This document shows, one piece after another, positions 1-11,041 of a stretch of DNA of 64,000 nt. The first letter of the stretch is position 1. Every line of letters starts with the position of its first letter. Under the pieces are notes generated by a model. The model saw only the letters and a program-made list of their open reading frames with translations, was not told the DNA's origin and ran no database searches. The translations under genes were made by a program, and so were the position numbers. This DNA comes from Primula veris (Eukaryota > Streptophyta > Magnoliopsida > Ericales > Primulaceae). The stretch is taken from NCBI GenBank assembly GCA_963682055.1, contig OY821742.1, positions 20,645,635-20,709,634 of the forward strand, written 5' to 3'.

Positions 1-61
1 TACAACTGTTGTTTACTTGACAAGCTTAATTGCACTTGAAACTAAGGCGTAGGTTATTTCA
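1..61 (+). mobile_element. 3' tail of a copia-type 5' LTR
   Basis: The window opens just upstream of a tRNA-Met-type primer binding site at 64-75. The preceding bases are therefore taken to be the last part of a 5' LTR whose start lies outside the window. The LTR itself cannot be checked because no second copy is seen. Confidence 0.45.
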
Positions 62-63
62 AT

Positions 64-75
64 TGGTATCAGAGC
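64..75 (+). other. Primer binding site (initiator tRNA-Met type)
   Basis: TGGTATCAGAGC is the usual plant Ty1/copia primer binding site, complementary to the 3' end of initiator methionine tRNA. It sits two bases after the LTR tail and about 20 bases before the gag reading frame, as expected for the start of a copia internal region. Confidence 0.8.
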
Positions 76-96
76 CTCACATCAGACCTACTTGGT

Positions 97-1895
97 GTGG
101 ATTATGAGTTTCAAGAACAATGGAATCATAAAGAGATATCAAACTTTGGATTCTGGAAAGTGAAGATGAAAGCTCATATCAAAACTCTAGATGATAAGTC
201 TTGGGATGCTATCCTAGATGGGTTCAAGCCACCTACTGTGGTAGAAGGAGGTAAAACCAGTGCAAAAACCAAAGATAAATGGACTACAGAAGAGTTTAAA
301 AAAGTAAATTTTAAGTCAAGAGCAGTATGCAATCTTCAACGGGATTCAAGCTGATCAGTTCAAACTAGTGTCTAACTATGAAGAAGCAAAAGAAACTTGG
401 GATACACTGGTTGTAGCTTTCAAAGGAACAACAAAGGTTAAAGCATCTAGAGTACAACAAGGCACCACTAAGTTTGAAATACTTAGAATGGAAGAGGATG
501 AAACCAATGGGTAGTTCAATGGTAGAATTTGTGATATTGCAAATGATGCAGAAGCTCTGGGTGACAAGTATTCTGAACAAAAGCTGGTTAGGAAAACTCT
601 ACGATCTCTTTTGGAACGATTTAAAATGAAGGTAATTGCTATAGAAGAGTCTGGTGATTTAGAAAAAAAATTAAATTGGGAGAATTAATGGGAAATCTGA
701 CTACTTACGAATTGAACTTTCCAAGCAGTAATAAAAAGGGCAGTCACAACTTAGCTTTTCAAGTTAAGCATAAAAGTCCAGTTATAACTAACTCAGAAGG
801 TATTACTGGAGAAGAATTGTTTTCTCTTTATGCAAAAAGGATGTTTAGAAAATTCAGAAAAGGGGGAATTGGTGAATATGAGAGTAAGAAAGTATTCCAA
901 AAAAGATATACTCAGAAGAATTACCCAAAAATTAATAGGTATGAAGAAAAAGGAGGCAGACCATTCAAGTTCAAAAATAATGATATTATTTGTAGAGAAT
1001 GTGGAGGAAAACGACACATTCAGTCTAAGTGTGCAAATATCTTGAAGAAAGCCAAGAATGCAATGGCTACTACAACTTTAAGTGAATACAATGACAGTGA
1101 AAGTGATGAAGACTATGAGAGGGTTTATGCACTTCACTTAGACCTATAGAAATAATATGGTTGTTTCTCACCTTACTCGGTCAAACACACCTACATCTGA
1201 CAGTGAAAGTGAATATAATAATGAAGAACCAAGGGAATTTCTAGAAAATAATTATCTGTAATTATTTCGGAAGTATCAAAGATCTGAGCAAAGACTACAA
1301 AGAACTACAAGAAGTTATTATTGAATCTATAAGAGAAAAATGTGATTTGATTGAGAAATTGAAGGGAAAAGAGATAGAAATAGAAGAATTAAAGAGGAAT
1401 ATTAAGTTACTAAACACTTTAGCAACTGAGAGATTAATTGAGCTTCTGGCCTCTCAAAGACACTTCAAGAATCAGACATGACTGGGATATAGATGTAAAC
1501 AATCTAACCAAGGGACTATATTTGTCCAAGCTAATCCCAATATGAGTGGAAAAAAACCAATGGTTATAACTAGAAGTCAAAATCTCTATAAAACTGCATC
1601 CAAACTAGCAACCAATGGTTATATGAGAATGTGTCAGTTTTGTGTTAAAATGGGTCATAATGATTTTAATTGATTTAATAAAAATACTCACTATTACACC
1701 CCTAGAAATTCGAATAACTCTAAAATGTTTTAAAAACTTGTTGCCAACTGGGTTTGGGTTGATAAAAGAAAAACCGATACAATTCTCTGTTCCAAATCGT
1801 CTATTGTTTCATTAAAACATGTTACTTCTAACCTTTGGTACCTTGACAGTGGTTGTTCCAGACATATGACAGGTGATGCTAGTGATATACTTTGA
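97..1895 (+). pseudogene. Decayed Ty1/copia gag-protease (UBN2-type gag)
   Basis: A broken copia polyprotein. The first part (97-354) reads like the N-terminus of plant copia gag (FGFWKVKMKAHI region). The frame then shifts and continues through a KETWDTL-type segment with a stop near 512. A third frame (676-1149) contains a complete zinc knuckle, CRECGGKRHIQSKC (CX2CX4HX4C), and an acidic tail. A second knuckle-like CQFC..GH near 1640-1670 has lost its last cysteine to a stop. At 1837-1887 the start of the retropepsin is visible (WYLDSGCSRHMTGD). Homology ends abruptly near 1895, so integrase, reverse transcriptase and RNase H are missing. It has several frameshifts and stops and cannot be functional. 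Confidence 0.85.
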
Positions 1896-2050
1896 TCCTC
1901 TGTGATTGTTCTTTGAATTTCTTCCATAATTTTCTCCCTATCATCATACAACCGATCCCAGTAATCTTTGTCGTCTATTTCATCGTCGACCTCTTCCATT
2001 GGAACTTCATTAATTCCGTAACTTGAATTTGTATTTTTTTAGTAATTTAA
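1893..2050 (-). other. Unrecognised acidic open stretch abutting the copia break
   Basis: Directly after the copia protease fragment, the minus strand is open from about 2050 down to 1893. It encodes a highly charged peptide (EEVDDEIDDKDYWDRL, then YDDREKIMEEIQ). Its base composition differs from the AT-rich DNA downstream, which suggests a former coding exon or transposon protein joined to the copia remnant. I do not recognise the family. The part of the open frame below 1893 is only a shadow of the copia protease. Confidence 0.2.
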
Positions 2051-3613
2051 ACAATAATTCCATCTTGTTTATATTAAGTTATGTTTTCTTATGCAATGTT
2101 TTTTTTCTTATTTAAATGGATGAGTAAATATATGTCAACCCTTTATATCACCAGGTAAACAATAGTAAGGTTCATCATTTGATTATTAATTTTTGATGAA
2201 TTTAACAACTTAAATTTCTATTTTAAATAGTCTCCTACATAGAGAAATTCAAAATTGAGAATCTGTATTTTTGAAAATCTGCTACACTATGAATCTATAT
2301 ATTAGAAATCTGTATTTTACATAATCTGCTAGCTAGGTAAAATGTATAAATAGAAATCTGTAAAATAAATATAACGACTTTGCTTATTTAAAATAAAAAA
2401 TCAATTTGATGTATGTGAAGTGAATTCTCTTATGCTAAATAAACCATTGGTAATGGTAGCTACTGCAAAGAGTTTTGATAAAGAAACTCAAAAATCAAGC
2501 GTCACTAAAATTGAATAACACTTTTCATTAGTAGTACACTCAAAGTACAAAGATACAAAAAGCAAAAACAACAAAGATTCTCCATTGTAAACATCACACA
2601 ACAAATACACCCGTACCATTCAAATAAATAATCCACCAAAACTAAATAGATGGAGTTGTTGTGCGGAAGCGTCAAACCAATATAAATAAACAATTAAACA
2701 TAATTAAATTGAGACACCAAATTTTACGTGGTCTTCAGGAATGACAAATTGTTTGTGATTCTTTACTAATTCATGGGAGACAGATCAATCTTTCATTATT
2801 CAAATATGAGTAAAATCAATCAGACCGTCCAATTAACCATTCCCAAATCAATAACAATAACTTATATCATGTTCAAGATTAAGATGATACAAAATACTTT
2901 TAACCCCAAATCCCACCAATAATATTTAGACTTTTCTCTCTCTCCCGCTCAAGAAATCTAATACACATTACAATATATATAGGCAATCAAGAGATCTAGT
3001 ATTAAACGGAAAACAAAATATATCATATGTTTATTTTTAATAAAATAGGAAATATATTTCACAATCCTACTCTCACTAAAAAAGGGAATATATTTCACAA
3101 TCCTACTCTCAGTAAATATAGATAATAATAATATCTATACCGGACCCTTCACATCATCTAAATTTCCATAAATGAATTTAAACCAATTTTTAACAAATCT
3201 CCACCTTGACTTAAATTTTTCAAACAACTTCAAACAAACATCATTAACTATCAATCTTGATCTTCAACGTTGTCTTGATCACTACTTCCGGTTATATTCC
3301 CCGAAATAATTCATAAAATCAATTTAATCGAAACCCATATTTTAAATAATCCATCAGGATCATCGCTACCTTCCATCAATTAATCAATCAATTTATCGAA
3401 TCCAACTAAACTTTTGAACTTGCAATCAGTCTACTCAATCCATATTTTCAATATTTCAATCCAATCAAAAGTTCAATTCGACATAATTCAATCAAAAAAG
3501 TTATCTCAATCTGTTGATCCTGTATTATGAGGGTCGTCAATTGTTCCTTTTGGGACCCAAATAGTCTGCATGGCATTGTGGAACCAATTGTACCCAATTG
3601 TAATTACAACGAT
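2051..3613. other. Non-coding AT-rich DNA with LTR-like minus-strand segment
   Basis: No gene is visible. From 2657 the sequence begins TGTTGTGCGGAAGCG and continues with features often seen in inverted plant LTRs, including an acgtggtc motif and a CTCTCTCTC tract. It may be a degraded LTR in minus orientation, but no partner copy or target-site duplication was found. A 36 bp tandem duplication lies at 3048-3115. Confidence 0.3.
3048..3115. repeat. 36 bp direct tandem duplication
   Basis: The block containing ATATATTTCACAATCCTACT occurs twice in a row (3048-3083 and 3084-3115) with only two or three differences. It lies inside the possible inverted LTR and has no coding content. Confidence 0.8.
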
Positions 3614-4990
3614 TGTTTCGACCAATCTGTAATTGTATAAAGTATTTTGAATAATAACAAACTTAAAGAAATAATTTATCTTAACAAAAGCTCATAGTCG
3701 TACTAACATTTAATCTAAGTATATTTCAGATAAAAGTTAGGTACAAAGAAAAAACTTTGAAATGGAAAAGAAAGACCAACAAAGAACTCAATAAAAGTTA
3801 ATTGAAGTTGCAAGATCAGGAGAAGACCAAATAAGAAGATTAAAAGACCTTAAGGACCAAATGGAATACAAGTCAAAAGATGGATTCAAATCTGAAGAAC
3901 CTAACCAGTCAGACTAAATTGTACCAGTTAAATACTGTATATTTTGAAAGTTATAGCTGCATTTTGAAGACTATGGAAACACGTTCAAATCATTTTCAAA
4001 AGATGAGAAGTCCATTTGAAGATTCTCTAGTCATTAAAAAAGATCATTCTAAAACCCTTTTGCCATTTCCAATCGATTAAAGACGAAGAAAATGTAATAG
4101 AAAAGTGCAACTCAGAAGACAAAATACACAGAGTTCAACATGTCAAAGACTATATTAACCGGCTAAAGAAGTGAGATTTTTTAAATTCAAATGGATAACG
4201 GCTAGAATCTCAAACACTATAAAATAGAGGTCATCTCCAACACATTTCAACATACCACAATTGAAGCAAAAGAGCCCAAACCTTCATATCATTTTATTTG
4301 CTTATTTCCGATCTTATGAAGACAAAATTCTATTTGTTTATCCTTTAAAGATCAAACCAACTCTCCGTTGAATTCATTTCATGCACCAATACTAAGAGTT
4401 TGAGTTGTTGTAAAGCTTTTGATTGATACGATTTCTATAAGGATCAATCACTGAGTTGTGAGAAAGCGATTTATCGCAGATTTACTTTTCCGCCTAGCTA
4501 AAGGCTTCATGTTTAGCTAGATTACTTTGTGGGTATCTCTTCCTCAAAGGAAGAGGGTTGTAAAGGGTTCTCTCTGCTCCTGATGAGGAGAAAAGGGTAC
4601 ACTGCCCTATAAGGAAGAATAGTAAAAATCTTAAGGTGCGGATTTTGGACCTAAGAACATGACGTAGTCTCACCTTAAGGTAAACCTGGATAAATACTTG
4701 TGTCATTTACTTTCTGCACTTTACTTACAAGTAATTACTTTCTTGAAATTACTTTCCGTCTTTATTTACTTGTTGTGATTGCTTAGATCTCGCCTTGTGC
4801 AAAAGAGATCAAGAAACCAATGCGAGCGTACTAGATCTTTGATCTCTACGTCTTTAGCAGGTTGTGATCTATTTTATATTAAGTAGATATTTTCAAAACA
4901 ACTAGATCGGGGTTTTTCCGCAAAAGCGTTAAAGTTTTTATAAACCTATTCACCCCCCCCCCCCCCTAAGTTTCTCTCCTTGGGCCAACA
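3614..4990 (+). mobile_element. 5' LTR of copia element 2
   Basis: The segment starts TGTTTCGACCAATC and ends CCAACA, two bases before a primer binding site at 4993. Its start aligns with the start of the solo LTR at 6003 (TGTTGAACCAATC). Both share a gacgtagtctc motif, serial ...aaggagaag-like blocks, and a C homopolymer near the 3' end (here 4953-4966). The start was chosen by that alignment, so it is an inference. The LTR is about 1.38 kb. Confidence 0.65.
4953..4966 (+). repeat. Poly-C tract near the LTR 3' end
   Basis: A run of 14 C follows a CCTATTCA motif, about 25 bases before the LTR end. The same arrangement occurs in the other two related LTRs: 29 C at 7704-7732, and a G-rich run on the opposite strand at 8464-8518. 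Confidence 0.9.
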
Positions 4991-4992
4991 AT

Positions 4993-5004
4993 TGGTATCA
5001 GAGC
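4993..5004 (+). other. Primer binding site of copia element 2
   Basis: TGGTATCAGAGC, complementary to initiator tRNA-Met, lies two bases after the LTR end and 48 bases before the gag start codon at 5052. Confidence 0.85.
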
Positions 5005-6002
5005 AAGTGCTCGAATTTTATAAAAAACTTTTATTTTTGAGCTAAAGATCCATGGAGAGCATTTTTCAATATGATAGTAAGTCTACTACTAAGCCGCCTT
5101 TTTTTTACGGTACCGCTTATTCCTATTGGGAAAATCAGATGCAAATATTTTTCATGCCTTACAATTTTGGTGCCTGGAGAAGTATCACCTATGGATACAA
5201 TGCTCCCACTGAAGATGGATAGACGAGCGAAAAAGAATTGAACAAATACGAGCAAAATGAAAACAAGCTTTGTAAATTTAATCACAAAGCAATGAACGCT
5301 GTCATCTTTTTCCTATCTCAAAATGAGTACGACAATAACTCATCTTGTACGACTGCCCAAGAGATGTGGGATAAACTTTCAATTTTACTTGAAGGTTCCC
5401 CTCAAGTAAAGGAGACTAAGATCAACATGCTTGTGCATTACTACGAGATGTTTTGCATGAAATATGGCGAAGACATATCTAGTATGATGGGTCATTTTAC
5501 AAAGATCATAAATTCCTTATGAGCCCTTGGTAAGATTTATAAGGATAAGAAAATGATCATGAAAATATTGAGAAGACTAACTCGAGATTGGAAATCCAAA
5601 GTGATAGTTGTTCTCGAAAGTAAAGACTTTGACAAGTACGCTTTGAACGAGCTTCAAGGATCACTCTCAACTCACAAGATGATGATCATGAATGTTTGTA
5701 AATTAGACGAAGATGTTAAGGTTAGAAAGAACCTTGAATTCACAAGTCAAACAAAAGACAATCTTCTTAACGATGAAGAGGTTGCATTGTTCGCCAAACG
5801 CTCGAATAAGACGATGCAACACTAGAACACCTACCCAAACCCAAAGTCATTGTTGAATAAAAGAAAGTACAACAACATACGCATAAGGTTAGATCATATC
5901 CAAAGACGTGTCAAAAGTGTCAAGCCTCCAAAGGCTATCCTAGATATACTAAACCTACCTCTCACGATAGACCGCAAGTAATGCACAAGGGTCCTAAGGA
6001 AG

Positions 6003-7701
6003 TGTTGAACCAATCTTCAATTCTACGATATTGAATTATGTTTTGATGATAACAAAATAGGAATTTTAGATACACAACAAAGTATCGTAGTACTACATGT
6101 AATTAGACCATACTACAAAAGAAGTAAAAGTCAACAAATGGACTATAAACGTTGATGAAGAAAGACCAAGGAACAAATAGTTAATTGGGATAATTAACTA
6201 CACTTGAAAAGAAATTGTCAAAGCTGGAGCAGAAGATTCTAATTGATTAAGTTTAAACCCAACCGATTAGGTTGTGTAGAAATGGAAAGGTACATCTACG
6301 TTTTTGAAGATTTGGAAAACAATTCAAAAACCTACCAAAATGGGAATGGAACATTGGAATATGTTATGAAGTATCCGAAGAATATTTTAGAGAAGATAAT
6401 TCGCAATTAGAGCTTTTAATTAACGAGATACTCAAGATTCAAAATGCCAACTCGTTGGACGAAATCTGAAGAACTTAACCGATTAAGTTCAAACCTAACC
6501 GATTGGATTGGATCTGAATTTGAATTTCAAATTTGTAGCCTAAGCAACGGCTAAAGCATCCTAAAAACTATATAAAGACCTCCATAGTTAAAAAATTCAG
6601 CACACCACACCATACCATCTCTCTACAAAAAAGCTTGTGTTTTATTTTTATTCGACGGTGAAGCCCTGCCAAATTGATTACTCAATCGACGTCGTCGTAC
6701 CTTTGATCCAAGCCCAATACCCCTCAAAGATTATATTATAAATCATCTTTTGTTGAGTGAAAAAAGAGAGATTATATTAGAGAGATTTCTTGTAAACATT
6801 TATTTATATTTGTGTGTGTGTAATTAACGTTGTTCATACATTCGATCACATCGATTGTTTGTTTTGAACAAGGTTAATAAACTTGTTTATTGTACAACTT
6901 GGGTACAAAGTCAAGTGGGTAGATCTTAGATCTATTAGTCTCTCTTTTGAGACTTTTTCGTGTGGGTAGCTTTACCACTAAGGAGAAGCGTGTACGTGGG
7001 TAACTCTACCCCTAAGGAGGAGGTATTTTTTGTGGGTTGCTCTGTCCCTTAAGGAGAAAATTTTGTAAAGGGTAGTTCTGCCCTAAAGGAGGAGTTTTTT
7101 ATTATAAAAAGCTCAAGATGCACATTTGGAATTGGGAACTAGACGTAGTCTCGCATCGAGGCGAACCAGGATAAATCGCGCGTGTCAAGTACGTTCTTTC
7201 CTTACTATTTACATTCAAGTACTTGTTAAAATAATAGTATTATACTTATATATATATAGATATATACTTACATATAAGTAGATTAATTTTTTTTACTTGG
7301 AGCTGATTCATATCCGATAGCAAACAATTAGATCGACTCTCGGTGAAGATATCTATTGTCGATAGCTGGATCTCCCGAAGCAAATGATTGGATCAACACT
7401 TGTTGATTAGATCCACTCGTCTATAGCTGGATAAAATTAGTTTGCATCTAAGTCAATAATTGTTGATAATATAATTGTGTGTGAATTGTTTGTTTGGTTG
7501 GGTTTGGCCCTTAGTTGTTAGTTAATAAACGTATTAATGAAATATATATATACTACACACAACTACTATCCGTTGCATATAATTTAGTTTATATATATAT
7601 ATAAGATTGTTTTAATTATATATTTTATATTAATTAAAACCCACCCAAAGTGCTATTTGTTAGAACTGGAAAATAGTTCAAAAAGTAATCAAACCTATTC
7701 A

Positions 7702-7734
<33 letters not shown>

Positions 7735-7763
7735 CTCTCCTAGGTTTAACTCTAGGTCTAACA
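6003..7763 (+). mobile_element. Solo LTR (1,761 bp) inserted in copia gag
   Basis: The insert begins TGTTG and ends TAACA. It is flanked by GGAAG (5998-6002) and AGAAG (7764-7768), a 5 bp target duplication with one mismatch. If it is removed with one flank, the gag frame on either side becomes continuous, which fixes both borders. No second LTR, primer binding site or coding region accompanies it, so it is a solo LTR left by recombination. It resembles LTR1 at 3614-4990 in its start, its gacgtagtctcgc motif and its poly-C tract, and is probably a related family. Confidence 0.82.
7704..7732 (+). repeat. 29-base poly-C tract in the solo LTR
   Basis: An uninterrupted C run about 30 bases before the LTR 3' end. 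It matches the position of the shorter run in LTR1. Confidence 0.9.
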
Positions 7764-8450
7764 AGAAGACTTTAGACCTTCTTCTAAGTTTAGAACGTTA
7801 CACCCTTGTATGCATTGCAATCGTAATGAGCATTACTCTTGTACATCTCTTTACCGCTTTAAAGTCGATAGAAAGGATTTGAAATGGGTACCCAAAGTAC
7901 TCAAAACTAACACGGAAGGTGCCAAAACTTCTAAAGGGTACCAATAACTCAACTTTGTTTTGTAGGTACATCGAGAATCGAAGACTGACTCAAGATGGTA
8001 CTTAGACAGTGCATGCTCGAGGCACATAACTGGAGATAAAAGTAAATTCACCTCACTCCGACCAAGGAGTGGAAAAGTAACTCGAGGAGACAACTCACAA
8101 AAATACATCATTGGAATTAGCAGTATTGGTAAACATCCGAACCTTATTCTTGAAAAAGTACTTTACGTTAATGGTTTACAAACATAGTCTGCTAAGCATT
8201 AGCCAATTCTTCGATAAGAACTATAGAGTAATTTTTAAAGAGTCGCACTGCATTGTAGAAAGTACATCTTCAAATAGGACAATACTCGTTGGCCATTGAG
8301 AAAACAATGTTTATCAAGTAGACGTCAACGAGGATGTTGACAAAGATATCAAGTGTCTGCTGACCACCAACGATAATTATTGGTTGTGTGCATAGATATC
8401 TTTGCACATGTCAGCTTTGATCTAATCTCGAAACTCTACAAAAGAGATTT

Positions 8451-8675
8451 TGTTGTACCTAGAGGGGGGAGGGGGAGGGGGGGGGGGGGGGGGGGTGGGG
8501 GGGGGGGTGGGGGGGGTGGTGAATGGGTTTGACTACTTTTGGAACTTTACTTCAGTTCAGACAAGTAGCGGCTTTGGTAGTTTAATTAATATAAAGTATA
8601 TCATTGAAACTATGTAATATATATATAAACAGGGATGTATGAGCAGTAGATAGTATAATATATATATTAACACAA

Positions 8676-8709
<34 letters not shown>

Positions 8710-8725
8710 ATAGAGCCACGCTCAG
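8451..8725 (-). mobile_element. Inverted LTR fragment, cut by the assembly gap
   Basis: Read on the minus strand, this segment ends in a poly-C tract, CTCTAGGTACAACA. That is the same 3' end structure as the solo LTR at 7763 (CTCTAGGTCTAACA). The bases after the G-run (8520-8560) are the reverse complement of the AAGTAATCAAACCTATTCA-type segment that precedes the poly-C in that LTR. It inserted into the pre-integrase region of copia element 2. A (TA)n stretch precedes the gap, so the far end and target duplication cannot be seen. Confidence 0.75.
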
Positions 8726-8925
8726 NNNNNNNNNNNNNNNNNNNNNNNNNNNNNNNNNNNNNNNNNNNNNNNNNNNNNNNNNNNNNNNNNNNNNNNNNNN
8801 NNNNNNNNNNNNNNNNNNNNNNNNNNNNNNNNNNNNNNNNNNNNNNNNNNNNNNNNNNNNNNNNNNNNNNNNNNNNNNNNNNNNNNNNNNNNNNNNNNNN
8901 NNNNNNNNNNNNNNNNNNNNNNNNN
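8726..8925. other. Assembly gap (200 N)
   Basis: Exactly 200 N bases, most likely a placeholder of unknown true length. The gap follows a G-homopolymer and a (TA)n tract, both hard to sequence, which explains the break. Confidence 1.
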
Positions 8926-9329
8926 AATCACAGTTGGATTTGGCTCGTCAATGAATTTTTGAAATAACCCTCAAAACAGTTTAAGTTTGTCGGGTTCTAA
9001 TTTGATAAATTTAAGTTTATCATTCTTGTTTTTGGTTTTATTGGTTTTGAACTTTGATGTTTGTTTTTGGTTTTACTGGTTTTGGACTTTGATGTATTGA
9101 ACAATGTAAATAGCCTTATTTATATTCTTTCCTCGTTTTTTTTTTTAAAAAGGCCAGATTTTCATTGTTTTCTGTTTATTTCAAATTTTCCAATTTCATT
9201 TCGCTGATCAATCTGTAATACACCTAAAAGCTTAATTTTAGCTTCTAAAATAAGGACGGTTTCATGTGATGCGCTGAACAATATGTAATACACAAGACAG
9301 AGGGGGTAGTCGTTATAACAGTTTTTTTC
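8926..9329. other. Non-coding stretch after the gap
   Basis: AT-rich DNA with a short direct repeat (GTTTTTGGTTTTA.TGGTTTTG.ACTTTGATGT, about 9026-9094). No gene or mobile element end was recognised. Confidence 0.6.
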
Positions 9330-10092
9330 GAGTTCATACCCATTATACCTCTTTGTTCGAGTACTTACCCCGTTTATTTTGAGTTCATAACTCGTTTATT
9401 TCAAGTTCATACCACGTGTTTTTTCGACTCGATACTTTTTTTTAAAGTTAATATCCCAAATTTTAAGGTTCATATTCCAATTTTTAAATTTCATACCCTT
9501 ATTTTTAAAATCCATATACCAATTTTTTAAAGTTCATATTTTTTTTTTTTAAGTTCATGCCCTTATTTTTCAACTTCATACCCGCAATTTTTTTAAAGTT
9601 AATACTCTTATTTTTCATCTTCATACCCAATTTTTTTTTTACTTCATACCCTAATTTATTTTGATTTCATACCCCGTTGTTTTTCAACTTCATACCCATT
9701 TTTTTCCGGCTTTAAACCCGTTTTTTTAGTTTATACCATTTTTTTCCGATTTCATACCCTATTTTTTCATGTTCATACCGTTTTTTTATTCGAGTTCATA
9801 CCTTTTTTTCCGACTTCATACCCCAAATTTTTTCCGACTTCATACCCTATTTTTTTCCGACCTCATACCCCGTTTTTTTGATTTCATACTTTTTTTCAAT
9901 TTCATATTCTATTTTTTCTATCTCATACCATGTTTTTCATGATTTCATACCCTTATTTTTTCCGATTTCATATCCCGTTTTTTTTTTTCTGATTCCATTC
10001 CATTTTTTTTCCGATTTCAAACCCTTGTTTTTTGAATTCAAACCCTTTTTTTTCCGAGTTAATACCATTCCTTTTTTCAATTTCATACGTTT
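9330..10092 (+). repeat. TTCATACCC minisatellite, locus 1
   Basis: Roughly 35 imperfect tandem units of 18-25 bases follow the pattern TTCATACCC + T-rich spacer, often ending CCGA. The spacing is irregular because the T runs vary. It gives a 75-residue open frame by chance. The same core motif forms arrays at 57012-57490 and 60660-61915, where the spacer is AATT(C/T)-rich instead. It is followed at 10125-10175 by a TTTTTTTAATATAATAGGGGTATG segment that also follows the third array (62560-62590), so the array belongs to a dispersed repeat. Confidence 0.85.
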
Positions 10093-11041
10093 TTTTATTT
10101 ATTAAATGTATATTTTTGATAATTTAACTTTTAACGATATGTTTTTTTTAATATAATAGGGGTATGTTATTTTTTTTTTAATTCTCTCCCCAAATCGAAG
10201 AGGAAAGAGAAATACATGGTAACAGATTAAGTGCATTCTTGGTATTAGTTAGCATGTATTTATTAAACGTTAATAAAGATTAGAAGGCTGTTTTTTTAAT
10301 AATTAAGTGCTTATAGACAGGTAGTTATGGTCCTTATGGATCATTTTCCCATACAAAAATATCAACTTTACTTTTGGCGCCTACAATACTATCGGCACAC
10401 ACAAAATATTAATATAATATTCTTACCCTGCCGTTAAATCTGTGCTTTACTTATAAATTCATTATTTGTGAGGGCAGAGAAAAACATAAATAGACTCATT
10501 ATTCATGTAAATTCAAAACATTTGCAATCTCAAATTAAAAAAACTTAATTTTTTTATTAACTTTAAAAAGCAAAATTTAATTTCTTGGTCGTACAGGTGA
10601 CTAACTCAAGTTGTACCCCCACTTGGTTAAAAAAACAAAAATCAACTTGTAATTTCTTTATCCAGTATTCGAAATACAGTACCCGTAACCCGAAATACAG
10701 TACCCATATATCGTAACAGACCGGTTATTTCAAGGTTCAGCATAACATCGGTTTTCGGTCTCTTTCGAATATGAACCGAACCTGTTATTTCGTTTTTTTT
10801 AAACTAACTATGGTCTATATAGCGAAAACAATTTTATGAACTCGATGCACTATAAATTAGGATGTGCCAAACAATTGAATTTTTAAATTCTAATTTTAAA
10901 TTAATTTTAGTATGGTTATTTTATGGTTTATTAATATATCGCACATCCTAAATTACAGTGCACCACGACTATGTTAACGTTAGTGTTACTCGTATAAAGA
11001 AGACAGAAAAAACATGTAAAGTTAGAAATGAAACGAGGTGG
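10093..11041. other. Intergenic DNA
   Basis: No gene is visible. Bases 10118-10205 match the flank of the third TTCATACCC array near 62530-62600 and are probably part of the same dispersed repeat. A short CGAAATACAGTACCC repeat occurs twice at 10668-10705. The 8 bp ending at 11041 is the left target duplication of the following MITE. Confidence 0.55.

Larger units (their letters stand above)
5052..8450 (+). pseudogene. Copia element 2 gag-pol, interrupted and truncated
   Basis: The gag frame starts at ATG 5052 and stays in one frame to about 5825 apart from three in-frame stops (5220, 5520, 5823). It reads as a typical copia gag (FFYGTAYSYWENQMQ near the N-terminus, then TAQEMWDKL). The frame is cut at 6002 by a solo LTR and resumes at 7769. 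There a CMHCNRNEHYSC knuckle-like motif (about 7808-7843) and a retropepsin start (WYLDSACSRHITGD, about 8000-8041) follow. The GAG-pre-integrase motif HVSFDLISKLYKRDFV is at about 8407-8454. The coding sequence is then cut at 8451 by an inverted LTR, so integrase core, RT and RNase H are absent. Frameshifts and stops show it is dead. Confidence 0.88.

Noticed and set aside
64..75. tRNA gene suggested by the TGGTATCAGAGC match
   Set aside because: Only the 3'-terminal complement of tRNA-Met is present, in the position of a primer binding site; no cloverleaf can be formed. The same holds for 4993 and 26343.
7851..8111. 86-residue minus-strand open frame
   Set aside because: It is the antisense shadow of the copia protease region, which has clear motifs on the plus strand.
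1..8725. Endogenous pararetrovirus or other integrated virus
   Set aside because: All coding traces have copia gag, zinc knuckle and DSG/DSA protease motifs next to LTRs and primer sites; no coat, movement or caulimovirid-type motifs were seen.
9330..10092. CRISPR-like array of regularly spaced repeats
   Set aside because: The units are direct, adjoining and degenerate with T-run spacers, in a plant genome; there are no unique spacers and no cas genes.
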